Of a stretch of 64,000 nt of DNA, positions 9,551-20,790 are shown one piece after another. Position 1 is the stretch's first letter. Each line of letters opens with the position of its first letter. This stretch comes from Mesorhizobium sp. DCY119 (GTDB taxonomy: Bacteria; Pseudomonadota; Alphaproteobacteria; Rhizobiales; Rhizobiaceae), in the NCBI RefSeq assembly GCF_003590645.1, contig NZ_CP031834.1:2170501-2234500 (forward strand), in the 5' to 3' direction. Below the pieces are notes generated by a model. The model was given only the letters and a program-made list of their open reading frames with translations. It ran no database searches and was not told where the DNA came from. The translations under genes and the position numbers were made by a program.

Positions 9551-10609
9551 TTACGGGATGATCCTGCGCCGGCGGAAGTCTTCGAAGACGCTCATGAACA
9601 TGGCTTCGGTGTCGACGAATTCGTGAAACCCGAGGCGTCGCGCCTTGGTGCCGTCGGCGAAGAAGTCGTAATCCCACGAGAAAACGAAATCGCCGAAGCC
9701 CCATGCGGAGACATCCTGGTAGGAATGCGGCGCAAGCCCGTGCTTCTCCACCATGGCGGTCCACAGCGGCTCCTTGTCGGCCATGATGGTGTTGAGCGAC
9801 ATCGGCAGGGGTGGGGCGACTTCGAGATCGAAGAACCGCGCGATCTTCGGCCACATCTCGCTCCAGCGGAACAGGTCGCCGTTGTTGATGTTGAAGGCCT
9901 GGTTGGCGCAACGCGGGTCGGTTGCCGCCCAGACAGTCGCCCGCGCCAGAAGGCCGGCATCCGTCATTTCCAGCAGGCTGTGATAGGCGCCGGGCTTGCC
10001 GGGAAAGCGCAGTGGCAGGCCAAGTTCCTTCGACATCGCGGCATAGATCGCGATGACCATTGCGAGGTTCATCGGATTTCCAAGCCCGAAGCCGACGACG
10101 ACGGAGGGACGCAGGGCCGACCAGCTCCATGACTTGCCCTGCTGGCGTTGTTCAAGAAACGCCTGCTGGTCGATATTGAACTCGGGCGGCATGTGGTTGG
10201 CATCGGTCTCGCGCGCCGGCGTCTTGAACGGCCCTAGATGCGCGCCATAGACCTTGTAGCCCTGCATGAGGCTGACATGGGCAAGGTTGGGGGCGACCAG
10301 TTCGATTGCCTCGACGACATTGACAAGCATCGCCAGGTTTGGCGCAACGAGTTCGGCCCAGGTCGGGCGATCCTGATAGGCGGCGTAGAAAATGTGGGTG
10401 ACGCCGCTCAGCCCTGCGAGTTTTTGCGTTACGTCGTCCTTGTCCAGAAGGTCGACCGATATGTGACGCAGACGCTCCGTCGTCGCCCCGCCGCGCCGCG
10501 ACAATCCGATGATGTCCCAATCGCCAAGCTCTATGAGATGATCGATGAGGTTGCCGCCAATGACGCCTTTGGCGCCGACGACGAGCGCAACTTTCTTCGC
10601 AGATGACAT
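9551..10609 (-). CDS. SDR reductase of the progesterone 5-beta-reductase/iridoid synthase-like type
   Basis: The 352-residue protein has an atypical SDR Rossmann loop (VVGAKGVIGGNLIDHL near residues 10-25) and the motif SLMQGYKVYGAHLG, where the Tyr and Lys are the likely catalytic pair. The distribution (NxxxYxxxK of classical SDRs replaced) and length fit the PRISE family, which reduces enones with NADPH. GGAGGAA lies just before the ATG at 10609. It is divergent from a TetR regulator 303 bases away, which may control it. Substrate is unknown. Confidence 0.78.
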   Translation of the reverse strand: MSSAKKVALVVGAKGVIGGNLIDHLIELGDWDIIGLSRRGGATTERLRHISVDLLDKDDVTQKLAGLSGVTHIFYAAYQDRPTWAELVAPNLAMLVNVVEAIELVAPNLAHVSLMQGYKVYGAHLGPFKTPARETDANHMPPEFNIDQQAFLEQRQQGKSWSWSALRPSVVVGFGLGNPMNLAMVIAIYAAMSKELGLPLRFPGKPGAYHSLLEMTDAGLLARATVWAATDPRCANQAFNINNGDLFRWSEMWPKIARFFDLEVAPPLPMSLNTIMADKEPLWTAMVEKHGLAPHSYQDVSAWGFGDFVFSWDYDFFADGTKARRLGFHEFVDTEAMFMSVFEDFRRRRIIP

Positions 10610-10912
10610 GATTTCCTCCAGATTGACGGTGCTTTCTAAGGATATGGAAGGAAAGGATGCTGTGAACTAGAGCGCCCACAAGAACATGATTTGTGAGTTG
10701 AAGTTCACAGACGGCCCTTGTCGCTCAGGCGCGTTATCGGCCAAGGGCGGATTGTTTCCAGCCTGATCTTCGCTGGCGGATTCGAATTGCCGAAAAAGGT
10801 CCGATTGCAGAAATCGCGCTTGCCAAAATAATGCAGCTTCGGCATAAGGCTTGCGAACCGTAACGTACGGTACGGCTTTATTTCGATAAGCAGGCTTTCA
10901 GGAAGCGGACTG
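10610..10912. other. 303-base divergent intergenic region
   Basis: This gap between the SDR gene and the TetR gene holds no convincing reading frame. It contains the palindrome at 10858-10875 and the ribosome binding sites of both genes. No clear -35/-10 pair stood out. Confidence 0.6.
10858..10875. promoter_or_regulatory. palindromic operator candidate for the TetR regulator
   Basis: CCGTAACGTACGGTACGG is an 18-base palindrome with one mismatched pair (16 of 18 positions symmetric). It sits 38 bases upstream of the TetR start, inside the region shared with the divergent SDR gene, which is where TetR-family operators usually lie. Its size suits a TetR dimer. Binding is inferred. Confidence 0.55.
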
Positions 10913-12614
<1,702 letters not shown>

Positions 12615-12674
12615 GGCGATCCACGTCTCTTTTCTCTGCGCGTTCTCGGGCTTTGCCCTGCGGGCGCGCGGGGA

Positions 12675-12718
12675 ATCGCCAAGAACCAGCTGGTCGACAA
12701 GACGAAGAACTAAGGCGA
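12675..12718 (+). repeat. direct repeat of the ilvC 3' end
   Basis: These 44 bases match the end of ilvC (12576-12619) at 41 positions, including the stop-codon region (TGA in the gene, TAA in the copy). The offset is 99 bases, exactly 33 codons, and the stretch between is open in the ilvC frame. The copy therefore encodes a second [12 protein letters not shown] tail followed by a stop. Confidence 0.9.
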
Positions 12719-12736
12719 CCAGACCTTATCTATGAG

Positions 12737-12766
12737 AAAGCCGGCGGAGCAATCCGCCGGCTTTTT
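12737..12766. terminator. Rho-independent terminator after ilvC
   Basis: A perfect 12-base-pair stem (12737-12748 with 12753-12764) with a GCAA loop runs into TTTTT on the plus strand. It lies between ilvC and the convergent PilZ gene. The A-rich left foot gives a short T run on the other strand, so it may work in both directions. Confidence 0.92.
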
Positions 12767-12770
12767 CGTG

Positions 12771-13163
12771 TCACCCGTAGTGCCAGCTGGGCTTGGGCTC
12801 GGTGCCGGTGAACTGGACGCCGATGCGGTCTTCCTTGCGCCAGCGCACGACAGACTTGTAGGCAATGCCGTCGACAGGCACGTAAAGCAGGAATTCCGGC
12901 GGGACCTGCGAATAGATCGAAATCTTAAGCTCTGCGCCGTCCTTGTGCATGTTGCGGATGGTGCATTTGACCTCGGAATTTGTGATGCCGCTCAAGATCG
13001 ACGCACCCTTCAGCACACGCTGGCGGTGTTGGCGTCTGTTCTCGGCATCTTCAGGCTCAGCCACGCGGAGCTCCCCAAACGCTTGCGCATAGTGATTTGA
13101 CGGTCTGCGAAAATCATAGGTTCCGACGTTCAAGAAATCCTTAAGCCATTGCTTAAATGCCAT
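12771..13163 (-). CDS. PilZ-domain protein
   Basis: The 130-residue protein has PilZ-like features: a basic cluster ENRRQHRQRVLKGASI near residues 43-58, then CTIRNMHKDGAELKI near 68-82, matching the RxxxR and (N/D)xSxxG pattern loosely, and a late strand RIGVQFTG. PilZ domains bind cyclic di-GMP, but the serine of the second motif is replaced here, so binding is uncertain. I chose the ATG at 13163 because an earlier in-frame start at 13235 would overlap the terminator of the upstream gene. Confidence 0.7.
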   Translation of the reverse strand: MAFKQWLKDFLNVGTYDFRRPSNHYAQAFGELRVAEPEDAENRRQHRQRVLKGASILSGITNSEVKCTIRNMHKDGAELKISIYSQVPPEFLLYVPVDGIAYKSVVRWRKEDRIGVQFTGTEPKPSWHYG

Positions 13164-13177
13164 CCGCGGAGCGCACG

Positions 13178-13208
13178 CGAAAACGGCGCCGTCCCGGACG
13201 GCGCCGTT
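13178..13208 (-). terminator. Rho-independent terminator after the BA14K gene
   Basis: On the minus strand, a perfect 12-base-pair stem (13197-13208 with 13182-13193) and a three-base loop are followed by TTTT. It lies 31 bases past the stop of the BA14K-family gene. Confidence 0.82.
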
Positions 13209-13238
13209 CTCAAACGCAGTGGAAGACGCTTCCATCTG

Positions 13239-13868
13239 TTAGCTGTAGGGCGACCAGCACTGCTGCCGCGGCCCGCCATAGGGCTGGAACGTGTTGTCAT
13301 AGGCGCGATAGGAGCGGTAGCGGTTGTAGCACCAGTTGACATGCGCGCGTGAAAGCCGCGCACGCTGGTAACGGCGTGGCTGAACGTAGCGATATTGGGG
13401 CTCGTAGTAGCGGTAGGCCGGCGCCGAGAAATTGAAATAGATGCCGGAGCCGCCGTAATAGTCGTCATAGCCACCGTAATAGGGACGTGGGCGATAGTGG
13501 CGATAGCGCCAGCGGTCGTCGCGGTAACGCCAGCTTTCGTTGTTGCGCCAACGCGGGCGATCCCAGTTGCGGCGCGGCCGCTCCCAATTGCCCGGCCGGT
13601 TCCAGCCCTGCCGGAATTCACGGTCGCGCTGACGGATGACAACGCCGCCGCCACCGCCGCCGCGACGGAAGCATGATGAGCCCGGCGGGCAGCCCGGCTC
13701 CCATTCGCCGCTGCCGACTTTTATGAGCGGCAGGGTGTTTTCCGTGGCCGGTGTCATGCCCTGCAATGGGGCCGCGGCGGGAAGAGCAAGAGCCGGCGCG
13801 GAAACGCCAGCCAGAACGCCGAGGGCAATCAGCCCCGAGCGCACCAATGACGAAAGGTTCGGTTTCAT
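13239..13868 (-). CDS. secreted BA14K-family protein
   Basis: The 209-residue protein has a signal peptide (about residues 1-29, cleavage after SAPALA), a glycine run and a long Arg/Tyr/Trp-rich middle with repeated NW.RPR-type segments. The C-terminus ends in [20 protein letters not shown] and QQCWSPYS, the hallmark of the BA14K family named after a Brucella immunoreactive protein. Such proteins are exported, and lectin-like activity has been proposed. It is monocistronic, with its own terminator. Confidence 0.88.
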   Translation of the reverse strand: MKPNLSSLVRSGLIALGVLAGVSAPALALPAAAPLQGMTPATENTLPLIKVGSGEWEPGCPPGSSCFRRGGGGGGVVIRQRDREFRQGWNRPGNWERPRRNWDRPRWRNNESWRYRDDRWRYRHYRPRPYYGGYDDYYGGSGIYFNFSAPAYRYYEPQYRYVQPRRYQRARLSRAHVNWCYNRYRSYRAYDNTFQPYGGPRQQCWSPYS

Positions 13869-14022
13869 TGAAATCTCCTGAGGAACAACTTTTGCAAGCC
13901 ATTGCCCAACTGCGATGATGATCGGACTTCGACCCTGAACGGTCGATGAACGGACGTTTCCGATTCCTCAAACTGCAACCGGCCCTTGTTTTTGACATTG
14001 CTTGCGGGCAAAGCTCGCGCCC

Positions 14023-15135
14023 ATGTCGCTGCGCCTCGCCACCTTCAACGTCGAAAACCTTATGAACAGGTTCGACTATTCCGGTTACCGCAACCAGCTC
14101 AATCAGGACCGTACGCTGGCCCTGTTCGAGATCAAGGACGAGGCGGAGTACCGGATTCTGGAACAGGCGCGCGCCATCGCCCATATCGACGATATGCGCC
14201 AGCTTACGGCGCTGGCGATCGCCGAGACGCGTGCCGACATCATCTGCATGCAGGAGGTCGACAATATCGAGGCGCTGCGTGCCTTCGAATATGGCTATCT
14301 GTTCAAGATGGTCGGGCAGGGCTATCGCCAGAAATACACGACCTCCGGCAACGATACGCGCGGCATCGATGTTGCCGTGATGATGCGGACGGAGACGGCC
14401 GACGGCGAGCCGATCGAATTCGTCCGCATGACCAGCCACGCCCATGTGACATTCCAGGATTTCGGCCTTCAGACGCCGGAACTCACCGCCACCGGCAACG
14501 AGCCTTTCGAGCGGATTTTCCGGCGCGATTGCCTGGAAATCGACGTCAAGATCGGCGGCAAGCCTCTGACCATCTACTCAGTCCATTTCAAATCCATGGG
14601 CAGCCCGCGAAATGGTGTGCCCGGCCGTGAGGCTTCCGCGCCGATCCGCGACGCTGAAGCGAAGGCGGTGCGGCGGATCATCGAAGACAGGTTCGGCAAG
14701 GACAATGCTGGCGGAAAGCGCTGGGTTATCTGTGGCGACTTCAACGACTATCGCCAGCGCGTGGTGATCGGCGGCAGCGCGCATACGGGGTACGATTTCA
14801 CCGTGGTCAATGAAACGCAGTCGTGCCTCAACGTTCTGCTTGCCGACGGCTTTGCCGAAAACGTTGTCGAAAGACGCCCCGAACTCGACCGCTGGACGCT
14901 GTATCATACGCGCGGGCCGGAAGAGCGGCATCTGTGCCAGCTCGACTACGTCCTCCTGTCCCCAGCACTGGCGCGGGAGAATTCCGGCGCCGTGCCGGAT
15001 ATCGTGCGCAAGGGGCAACCCTGGCGCACGATCTTCCCGCCGGGCCAGGAAGTCGAGCGATACCCGCGCGCCGGCTGGGACCGGCCGAAAGCTTCCGATC
15101 ACTGCCCCGTCGCCGTGACGTTGAACATCAGGTAG
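14023..15135 (+). CDS. endonuclease/exonuclease/phosphatase-family protein
   Basis: The 370-residue protein shows the EEP fold motifs: ATFNVENL at residues 6-13, the metal ligand in MQEVDN near 83, a central WVICGDFNDY near 239, and a C-terminal SDHCPV with the catalytic Asp-His pair. It could cut DNA or RNA or hydrolyse phosphodiesters. No signal peptide is evident. It is followed after four bases by a Nudix gene, implying an operon. The ATG at 14023 starts just before the first conserved strand. Confidence 0.85.
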   Translation: MSLRLATFNVENLMNRFDYSGYRNQLNQDRTLALFEIKDEAEYRILEQARAIAHIDDMRQLTALAIAETRADIICMQEVDNIEALRAFEYGYLFKMVGQGYRQKYTTSGNDTRGIDVAVMMRTETADGEPIEFVRMTSHAHVTFQDFGLQTPELTATGNEPFERIFRRDCLEIDVKIGGKPLTIYSVHFKSMGSPRNGVPGREASAPIRDAEAKAVRRIIEDRFGKDNAGGKRWVICGDFNDYRQRVVIGGSAHTGYDFTVVNETQSCLNVLLADGFAENVVERRPELDRWTLYHTRGPEERHLCQLDYVLLSPALARENSGAVPDIVRKGQPWRTIFPPGQEVERYPRAGWDRPKASDHCPVAVTLNIR

Positions 15136-15139
15136 TTCC

Positions 15140-15856
15140 ATGGATTTCGAGATCCCACGCAACACCATCCTGCCGGTGGACGGCATCGAGGTCCGGCTCG
15201 ATTCAGCGCCGCATCCCTTCGAACTGGCCAATATAGCGGCGATCGAGGAAAACTGGCTGGCCGAAAAAGCCGCCAATCCGGCATTGTTCGATGGCACCGT
15301 GGTGCTGCTTTCCGGGCTTTCCTACAAGGCCGGGAGGCTGGAAGGGGTTTGCCATGCTGTGCGTTTCGCCACCTTCATGCACTGGCGCAAGCACCGCGCG
15401 ATCTCAGGCGGCGAACATGCCTACGCGCATGCCGTGCTGGTGTCGCGCGACGATGCGCTGATTGCCATCCGCATGGGCGCGCATACGGTCAATGCCGGAC
15501 GCGTCTATTTCGCAGCCGGTTCGTTCGAGCCGATCGATTTCGTCGACGGCATCGCTGATCTCCATTTCAACATGGTCAGGGAAGTGGACGAGGAAACCGG
15601 CATCAACATCAGCCATCTCGTGCGCGGCAAGCGCTATCACGCCTACTCGACCGAGGCAGGCACCGTGATCTTCCGCCGCTACTATATCGACGAGAATGCC
15701 GACGTCATTGCCGAGGCCATTCGTGAGTTCGTGGCCGCCGATCCTGAACCGGAGATCGAAGAACCGGTCATCATCCGCAGCCCGGATGACCGGCCTGAAG
15801 GGCTGATGCCCCACATGGTGCCGCTGATCGAGTGGCATTTTTCGGTAACGGAATGA
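15140..15856 (+). CDS. Nudix hydrolase
   Basis: The 238-residue protein contains a Nudix helix core REVDEETGI near residues 149-157, preceded by AAGSFEPIDF near 129, so the loop between the glycine and the REVxEE part is longer than in the textbook motif. Nudix enzymes cleave nucleoside diphosphates linked to other groups; the substrate cannot be told. It lies four bases after the nuclease gene and probably shares its transcript. Confidence 0.8.
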   Translation: MDFEIPRNTILPVDGIEVRLDSAPHPFELANIAAIEENWLAEKAANPALFDGTVVLLSGLSYKAGRLEGVCHAVRFATFMHWRKHRAISGGEHAYAHAVLVSRDDALIAIRMGAHTVNAGRVYFAAGSFEPIDFVDGIADLHFNMVREVDEETGINISHLVRGKRYHAYSTEAGTVIFRRYYIDENADVIAEAIREFVAADPEPEIEEPVIIRSPDDRPEGLMPHMVPLIEWHFSVTE

Positions 15857-15895
15857 AGTTGCCGCTGCGAAAGCGGGACAGCCGGCTATGTCGTA

Positions 15896-16123
15896 TCAGC
15901 GCGCGCTACGGTCTTTGCGTCTAGCAGCCAGAAGCAGCACGACGCTGACGCCGAGAATCGCGCCCATCGCCATGCCGAATACGCTGCCGACCCGGCCCTG
16001 GAAATCGGAAGTGACGCTATCTGGATGCTGCATGCCATAACGCGCCAGATACAACCACAGCAGCGCCAGCCCAACCTCTACAACCACCACCGTGATCGCT
16101 ACGCGCGCCGTCCTGCTCATCAC
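15896..16123 (-). CDS. small two-helix membrane protein
   Basis: A 75-residue protein with two hydrophobic segments (about residues 8-29 and 47-67) and a basic C-terminus (RRKDRSAR). No family recognised. It follows the MacB-like gene by 17 bases in the same direction, so it may be the last gene of the efflux operon. Confidence 0.5.
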   Translation of the reverse strand: MMSRTARVAITVVVVEVGLALLWLYLARYGMQHPDSVTSDFQGRVGSVFGMAMGAILGVSVVLLLAARRKDRSAR

Positions 16124-16140
16124 CCTCCCGAATATCGCGA

Positions 16141-17349
16141 TTATTCATGCCGTAGCGCGTCGATCGGATCAAGCCGCGCGCCGCGCAGCGCAGGGAAGAA
16201 GCCGAACACCATGCCGATCAGCGCCGAGAAACCGACGGCAAGCAGGATGATTGGAATGCTTGGCGCAAAGGGAATGGACAGCGTCAGCGAAGCCGCGCCC
16301 GCAAGCGCCAGGCCAATGGCGATGCCGATGAGCCCGCCGAGCAGGGACAGCACCGTTGCCTCGACCAGGAACTGGATGAGGATGTGCTTTTCATGCGCGC
16401 CGATGGCCAGCCTGATGCCGATCTCGCGTGTGCGCTCCGTCACCGAAACCAGCATGATGTTCATGATGCCGATGCCGCCGACAAGCAGGCTGACGCCGGC
16501 AACCGCGCCGAGCATGCCGGTCATGGTGGTGGTGGCGCTGGTCATGGCGTCGGCGATCTGGGTCATGTCGCGGACTTCGAAATTGTCGTCGGCGTCGGGT
16601 GCGAGGCGCCGCGTGTCGCGCATGATGCCTTCGATGCTTTCCTGCACCGCTGAGGTCGCAACGCCGTCCTGTGCTGCGATGTAGACCGCGTCGATATTGC
16701 GGTTGCCCGCAATGCGGGGCTGGAAGGCTCCCAGCGGCATCATCACGACGGCGTCCTGGTCCTGCCCGAAACCGGACGTGCCCTTGGCCTGCAGCACGCC
16801 GATGACCTTGCAGCTCGTCTTGTTGACGCGAACCGACATGCCGTCGGGATCGCCGGCGCCGAAGAATTGCTGGCGCACCGTTTCGCCGAGGATGCAGACG
16901 CCGGCGCCGCTGCGCACTTCGGACTCGGAGAAGATGCGGCCGCTCGATACATCCCAGTCGCGGGCGATGAAGAAATCCGTGTCCGTGCCCGTCACTTGGG
17001 CCGCGATGTTTTCCGCGCCGTAGACGACGCGCACGGTGCTTTGGGAAGCGGCCGAAACTGCCTTGGCGTTGGTCAGGCCCTTGCGCAGGCCGAGCAGGTC
17101 CCGCTCTTCCAGCCGTCGGGGCGTGAAGGACGTCGATCCGCCGCGCTCGGGCCGGGCGGCGCGCACGACGAGCAGGTTGGAGCCGAGCTTGGAAATGTCG
17201 TTCTTGACCTTTTCCGTCGTGCCCGAGCCGATGGTGATCATGGCGATGACGGCAGCGACGCCGATGACGATGCCGAGCAGGGTCAGGAACGAGCGCAGCA
17301 CGTTGCGGCGAACAGAAAGCAAAGCGAGGCGGATGGTTTCCCAGAGCAT
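16141..17349 (-). CDS. MacB-like ABC transporter permease
   Basis: The 402-residue permease begins with a transmembrane helix (LLSVRRNVLRSFLTLLGIVIGVAAVI), has a large periplasmic MacB core domain (about 45-245), then three C-terminal helices with RTREIGIRLAIGA between them, the FtsX/MacB coupling motif. It has no fused ATPase; the preceding gene supplies that. The ATG overlaps the ATPase stop as ATGA. It presumably drives export through mechanotransmission with the adaptor. Confidence 0.9.
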   Translation of the reverse strand: MLWETIRLALLSVRRNVLRSFLTLLGIVIGVAAVIAMITIGSGTTEKVKNDISKLGSNLLVVRAARPERGGSTSFTPRRLEERDLLGLRKGLTNAKAVSAASQSTVRVVYGAENIAAQVTGTDTDFFIARDWDVSSGRIFSESEVRSGAGVCILGETVRQQFFGAGDPDGMSVRVNKTSCKVIGVLQAKGTSGFGQDQDAVVMMPLGAFQPRIAGNRNIDAVYIAAQDGVATSAVQESIEGIMRDTRRLAPDADDNFEVRDMTQIADAMTSATTTMTGMLGAVAGVSLLVGGIGIMNIMLVSVTERTREIGIRLAIGAHEKHILIQFLVEATVLSLLGGLIGIAIGLALAGAASLTLSIPFAPSIPIILLAVGFSALIGMVFGFFPALRGARLDPIDALRHE

Positions 17350-18053
17350 CAGGCAGCCTTCCGGTTCAACTGATCGGAGGCGATGTGGCCGTCGAGGAAG
17401 CCGATCGTGCGCTGGGCGTAGGCTGCGATATCGGCCTCATGCGTGACCATGACGACGGTCAGGCCAAGTTCCTGATTGAGACGCGTCAGAAGCTCCATGA
17501 TCTCGTGGCTGCGGGCGGTGTCGAGATTGCCGGTCGGCTCGTCCGCCACCAGAAGCGTCGGCTTGGTGACGATGGCGCGGGCAATCGCCACGCGCTGCTG
17601 CTGGCCGCCGGAAAGCTCGCCCGGCGTGTGGCCCTGGCGGCCGAGCAGGCCGACCTGTTCCAGTGCCTCGGCTGCCAGCTTGTGGCGCTCGCCAGCCGAG
17701 GCGCCACGATAGATCAGCGGCAGTTCGACGTTTTCGGCAGCCGTAGTGCGCGGCAGCAGGTTGTAGCCCTGAAAGACGAAGCCGACATAGAGATTGCGCA
17801 GCACCGCGCGGCGGTTGCGGTCGAGCCTTCCGGCATCGACACCGAGAAAGCCGTAGCGCCCGGATGTCGGCGTATCGAGGCAGCCGATGATGTTCATGGC
17901 AGTCGATTTGCCGGAACCCGACGGGCCCATGATCGCGACGAATTCGCCGCGCTGGATCGACAGGTCGACGCCCGCCAGGGCATGAACGCTGGCTTCGCCT
18001 TCGCCATAGGTCTTCCAGACCTGATCGAACGTTATGAGCGGCTTTTCCGTCAT
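17349..18053 (-). CDS. ABC transporter ATP-binding protein, MacB/LolD type
   Basis: The 234-residue ATPase carries Walker [10 protein letters not shown] near residue 42, the signature [14 protein letters not shown] near 145 and Walker [13 protein letters not shown] near 170, followed by the switch histidine in VMVTHE. It resembles ATPases that power MacB, LolCDE and FtsX systems. It sits between the adaptor gene (five-base gap) and the permease gene (overlap). Confidence 0.92.
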   Translation of the reverse strand: MTEKPLITFDQVWKTYGEGEASVHALAGVDLSIQRGEFVAIMGPSGSGKSTAMNIIGCLDTPTSGRYGFLGVDAGRLDRNRRAVLRNLYVGFVFQGYNLLPRTTAAENVELPLIYRGASAGERHKLAAEALEQVGLLGRQGHTPGELSGGQQQRVAIARAIVTKPTLLVADEPTGNLDTARSHEIMELLTRLNQELGLTVVMVTHEADIAAYAQRTIGFLDGHIASDQLNRKAA

Positions 18054-18058
18054 GCCGG

Positions 18059-19345
18059 TCAGTTCCGCGTCTGGCTGCCGGTGATGATGAGATCGCCGGC
18101 TGATATGCCGGAGACGATCTCGGTATCCTCGCCGTTCGTGGAGCCGGTCTTGACCTTGACTGCCTCTGGCTGACCATCCTTCAGCACGTAGAGCGTGCGG
18201 GTGCCGTCGGCTGCCACCTGGCGCTGGCGCTGGCCGCCGCCGGGACGGCCCATGCGCGGCATGAACAGGTTCTGCAGGCTCCAGCCGCGCCTCGAATCGG
18301 CCGCAGGCGGTCGGAAGCGGAAGGCTGCGCTCGGCACGGTGACGATGTTGTTGGCCTCGCGCGTGACGATGGCGACGGTGGCGGTCATGCCGGGCCGCAG
18401 CAGCAGTTCGGCATTGTCGACGGCCAGGCGGGCATTGTAGGTCACCACGCCCTCAGTGGTCGTTGAGGCAAAGGAGATGTCACGGATATCCGCGTCGAAG
18501 CGGCGGTCCGGAAAGGCGTCGACGGTGAAGCGTGCCTTCTGGCCCGGCGTCACCGAGCCGATATCGGCCTCGTCGACGGCGGCCTGAAGCTCCATCTGCT
18601 TGAGATCGGCCGCAATGACGAACAGCACCGGCGCCTGCAGCGAGGAGGCGACGGTCTGGCCGGGATCGACCGAGCGGGTCAGGATGACGCCGTCGATAGG
18701 CGCATAGATGGTGCTCTTCGCGAGATCGGCCTGCTGCAGCTTCAGATCGGCGGCCGCGATTGCCAGATTGGCATCGGCACTCGCCACCGCGCTCTCGGCG
18801 CGGTCGCGCGCGGCCTGTGCGGTATCCACAGTCTGATCGGCGACCATACCGCGGGCGGAAAGCTGGCGCGAACGGGCAAGCGTCTGTTCGGTTTCCTTCA
18901 GCGTGGTCTTCGCATCCAGAACCTTTGCCTCGGCAGCCTTGACGGAAGCCTGAGCGCGTTCGATCTGGGCGAGCAGCCGGGTGGTGTCGAGAGCGGCAAG
19001 CACGTCGCCCTTTCGCACTTCCTGGTTTTCCTCGGCGGAAACGGAACGGACGACGCCCGAAAGCTCGCTGGAAATGTCGACCTGAGTGAGCGGTTGCAAG
19101 GTGCCGGTTGCCGAGACTTCGACGACGAGATTGCCGGTTTCGGCAGGAACGGTGGTGTAGCTTACCGCCGCAGAAGACGGCCCTGAGACCATGTAGTATC
19201 CGCCGCCGGCGACGAGCGCGAGACCGACGAGCGCATAAATCCAGCCACGCCGACGCTTGCGTCCGCGTCCCTTATTGTCGAGGCCAAGAGCGGCTTCGAC
19301 CGTCGCTGGAGTTTCCGTCACTGGCCGATTGACAATCTGGTCCAT
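18059..19345 (-). CDS. MacA-like periplasmic adaptor of an efflux system
   Basis: The 428-residue protein has a short cytoplasmic N-terminus with an RKRRR run, one transmembrane segment (about 35-52), a lipoyl/barrel-sandwich domain (VEVSATGTLQPLTQVDISSE), a coiled-coil hairpin about 125-195, and a membrane-proximal domain ending GISAGDLIITGSQ. It should link the MacB-like pump to an outer membrane channel; no TolC-like gene is in the window. First gene of the operon, divergent from the PhzF-like gene. Confidence 0.9.
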   Translation of the reverse strand: MDQIVNRPVTETPATVEAALGLDNKGRGRKRRRGWIYALVGLALVAGGGYYMVSGPSSAAVSYTTVPAETGNLVVEVSATGTLQPLTQVDISSELSGVVRSVSAEENQEVRKGDVLAALDTTRLLAQIERAQASVKAAEAKVLDAKTTLKETEQTLARSRQLSARGMVADQTVDTAQAARDRAESAVASADANLAIAAADLKLQQADLAKSTIYAPIDGVILTRSVDPGQTVASSLQAPVLFVIAADLKQMELQAAVDEADIGSVTPGQKARFTVDAFPDRRFDADIRDISFASTTTEGVVTYNARLAVDNAELLLRPGMTATVAIVTREANNIVTVPSAAFRFRPPAADSRRGWSLQNLFMPRMGRPGGGQRQRQVAADGTRTLYVLKDGQPEAVKVKTGSTNGEDTEIVSGISAGDLIITGSQTRN

Positions 19346-19457
19346 GCCGGCCCCCTATGCATGCGAAAATCCCTACATCTCGACAACTCGTGGTTAGAGC
19401 TGAGGATTACAAGTTAAATTTCGCTCATGTTTGGGGCGGGAAACAGGAAAAAGAGCC

Positions 19458-20366
19458 ATGAAGGGCAGGAAATACCTCGTCTATGACGTGTTCACGGGCG
19501 AAAAGCTGGCCGGCAACCCGCTGGCCGTGGTGCTCGATTGCGATGGCCTCGACACGGCGGGAATGCAGCGCATAGCGCGCGAGTTCAACCTGTCGGAAAC
19601 GTCGTTCGTGCTGCCGCCGGAAAACCCCAAGCACAAGGCAAGGGTGCGCATCTTCACGCCGGTGTACGAGATGCCTTTTGCCGGCCATCCGACCGTCGGC
19701 ACGGCCATTGCGCTGGCGGAACTGGACGGCGGCGGCACGGACGAGCTTTTCGTGCTGGAGGAGAATATCGGGCTGTTTCGCTGCGCGATCTCGCGCAGCA
19801 AAACGGGCATCTTTGCGGAGTTCGACATTCCCGAACTGCCAAAACAATCGGAACTGACGGTGGAGCCCGAAGTGATCGGCGCGGCCCTTGGCCTCGACCC
19901 GCACGAGATCGGCTTCGAGAATCACCGCGTCAGCCTATGGTCGGCTGGTGTGCCCTATCTGACAGTGCCGGTTGCGAATCTCGATGTCGCCAAGCGGGCG
20001 CGAATGGACAGTCCTGCCTGGCTGGAATTCACGCCAAGACGCACCGACGGCAAGCCGGCCAGCGCCTATGTCTACACACGCGACACCGTCCATCACGACA
20101 GCAGCTTCCATGCGCGCATGTTCGTGGCGGGCAGTCCCTCCTATGAGGATCCTGCGACGGGATCGGCTGCGGCGGCCTTTTCCGGTGCGATCACGCATTT
20201 CGATGCGCCGAGTGACGGTCCTGCGCGATTCTGGATCGAACAAGGCATGGAAATGGGCAGGCCATCGCGCATCCGGCTGGAAATCGACGTGGAGGGCGGC
20301 AAACTGGCCGCCGCGCGCATAGGTGGAAACGCCGTCAAGATCGCGGAGGGAATGCTGTTTGCATAA
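19458..20366 (+). CDS. PhzF-family isomerase/epimerase-like protein
   Basis: The 302-residue protein has both PhzF halves: FNLSETSFVL with its catalytic-type Glu near residue 46 and MPFAGHPTVGTA near 74-85 in the first, and EDPATGSAAAAFSGAI near 235 in the second. The family includes the phenazine enzyme PhzF and many proteins of unknown substrate; there are no phenazine genes here. AGGAAAAAGAG precedes the ATG at 19458. Confidence 0.87.
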   Translation: MKGRKYLVYDVFTGEKLAGNPLAVVLDCDGLDTAGMQRIAREFNLSETSFVLPPENPKHKARVRIFTPVYEMPFAGHPTVGTAIALAELDGGGTDELFVLEENIGLFRCAISRSKTGIFAEFDIPELPKQSELTVEPEVIGAALGLDPHEIGFENHRVSLWSAGVPYLTVPVANLDVAKRARMDSPAWLEFTPRRTDGKPASAYVYTRDTVHHDSSFHARMFVAGSPSYEDPATGSAAAAFSGAITHFDAPSDGPARFWIEQGMEMGRPSRIRLEIDVEGGKLAAARIGGNAVKIAEGMLFA

Positions 20367-20416
20367 ATGACGCAGCCGAAAATGATCTTTGACGACGAAT
20401 GATTGATTTAGGGGGC

Positions 20417-20445
20417 TGGACAGGCCGGAAAGGTATGGCTATATC
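20417..20445 (+). promoter_or_regulatory. promoter candidate for tRNA-Lys
   Basis: TGGACA at 20417-20422 and TATATC at 20440-20445 are separated by 17 bases and lie 29 bases before the tRNA 5' end. Spacing and position fit a housekeeping promoter; activity is inferred. Confidence 0.5.
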
Positions 20446-20474
20446 CCGCGCCAACACCGGTTCGCCGGTGGAGT

Positions 20475-20550
<76 letters not shown>

Positions 20551-20790
20551 CTTTCTTCCCTTAACATCAACAGCTTGTCTCGGCCTGATGCGGTTCGATC
20601 GGCGCCGAGGCGCTTCAATCGCGCCGGCTGGATGCAACTGCTGTGCGGCTCCCGTTTGCGAAGTTCGTAATACAGCGGCATGTGTCGCGTTGTAGAGGTT
20701 TGTCGTGCAATGGTCTTCATTGCCGGCCTATGTTACCCGTTGAATGGCGTTCGCAGCCCTGTCTCGCCGGATAACGAAGGGAAGAACACG

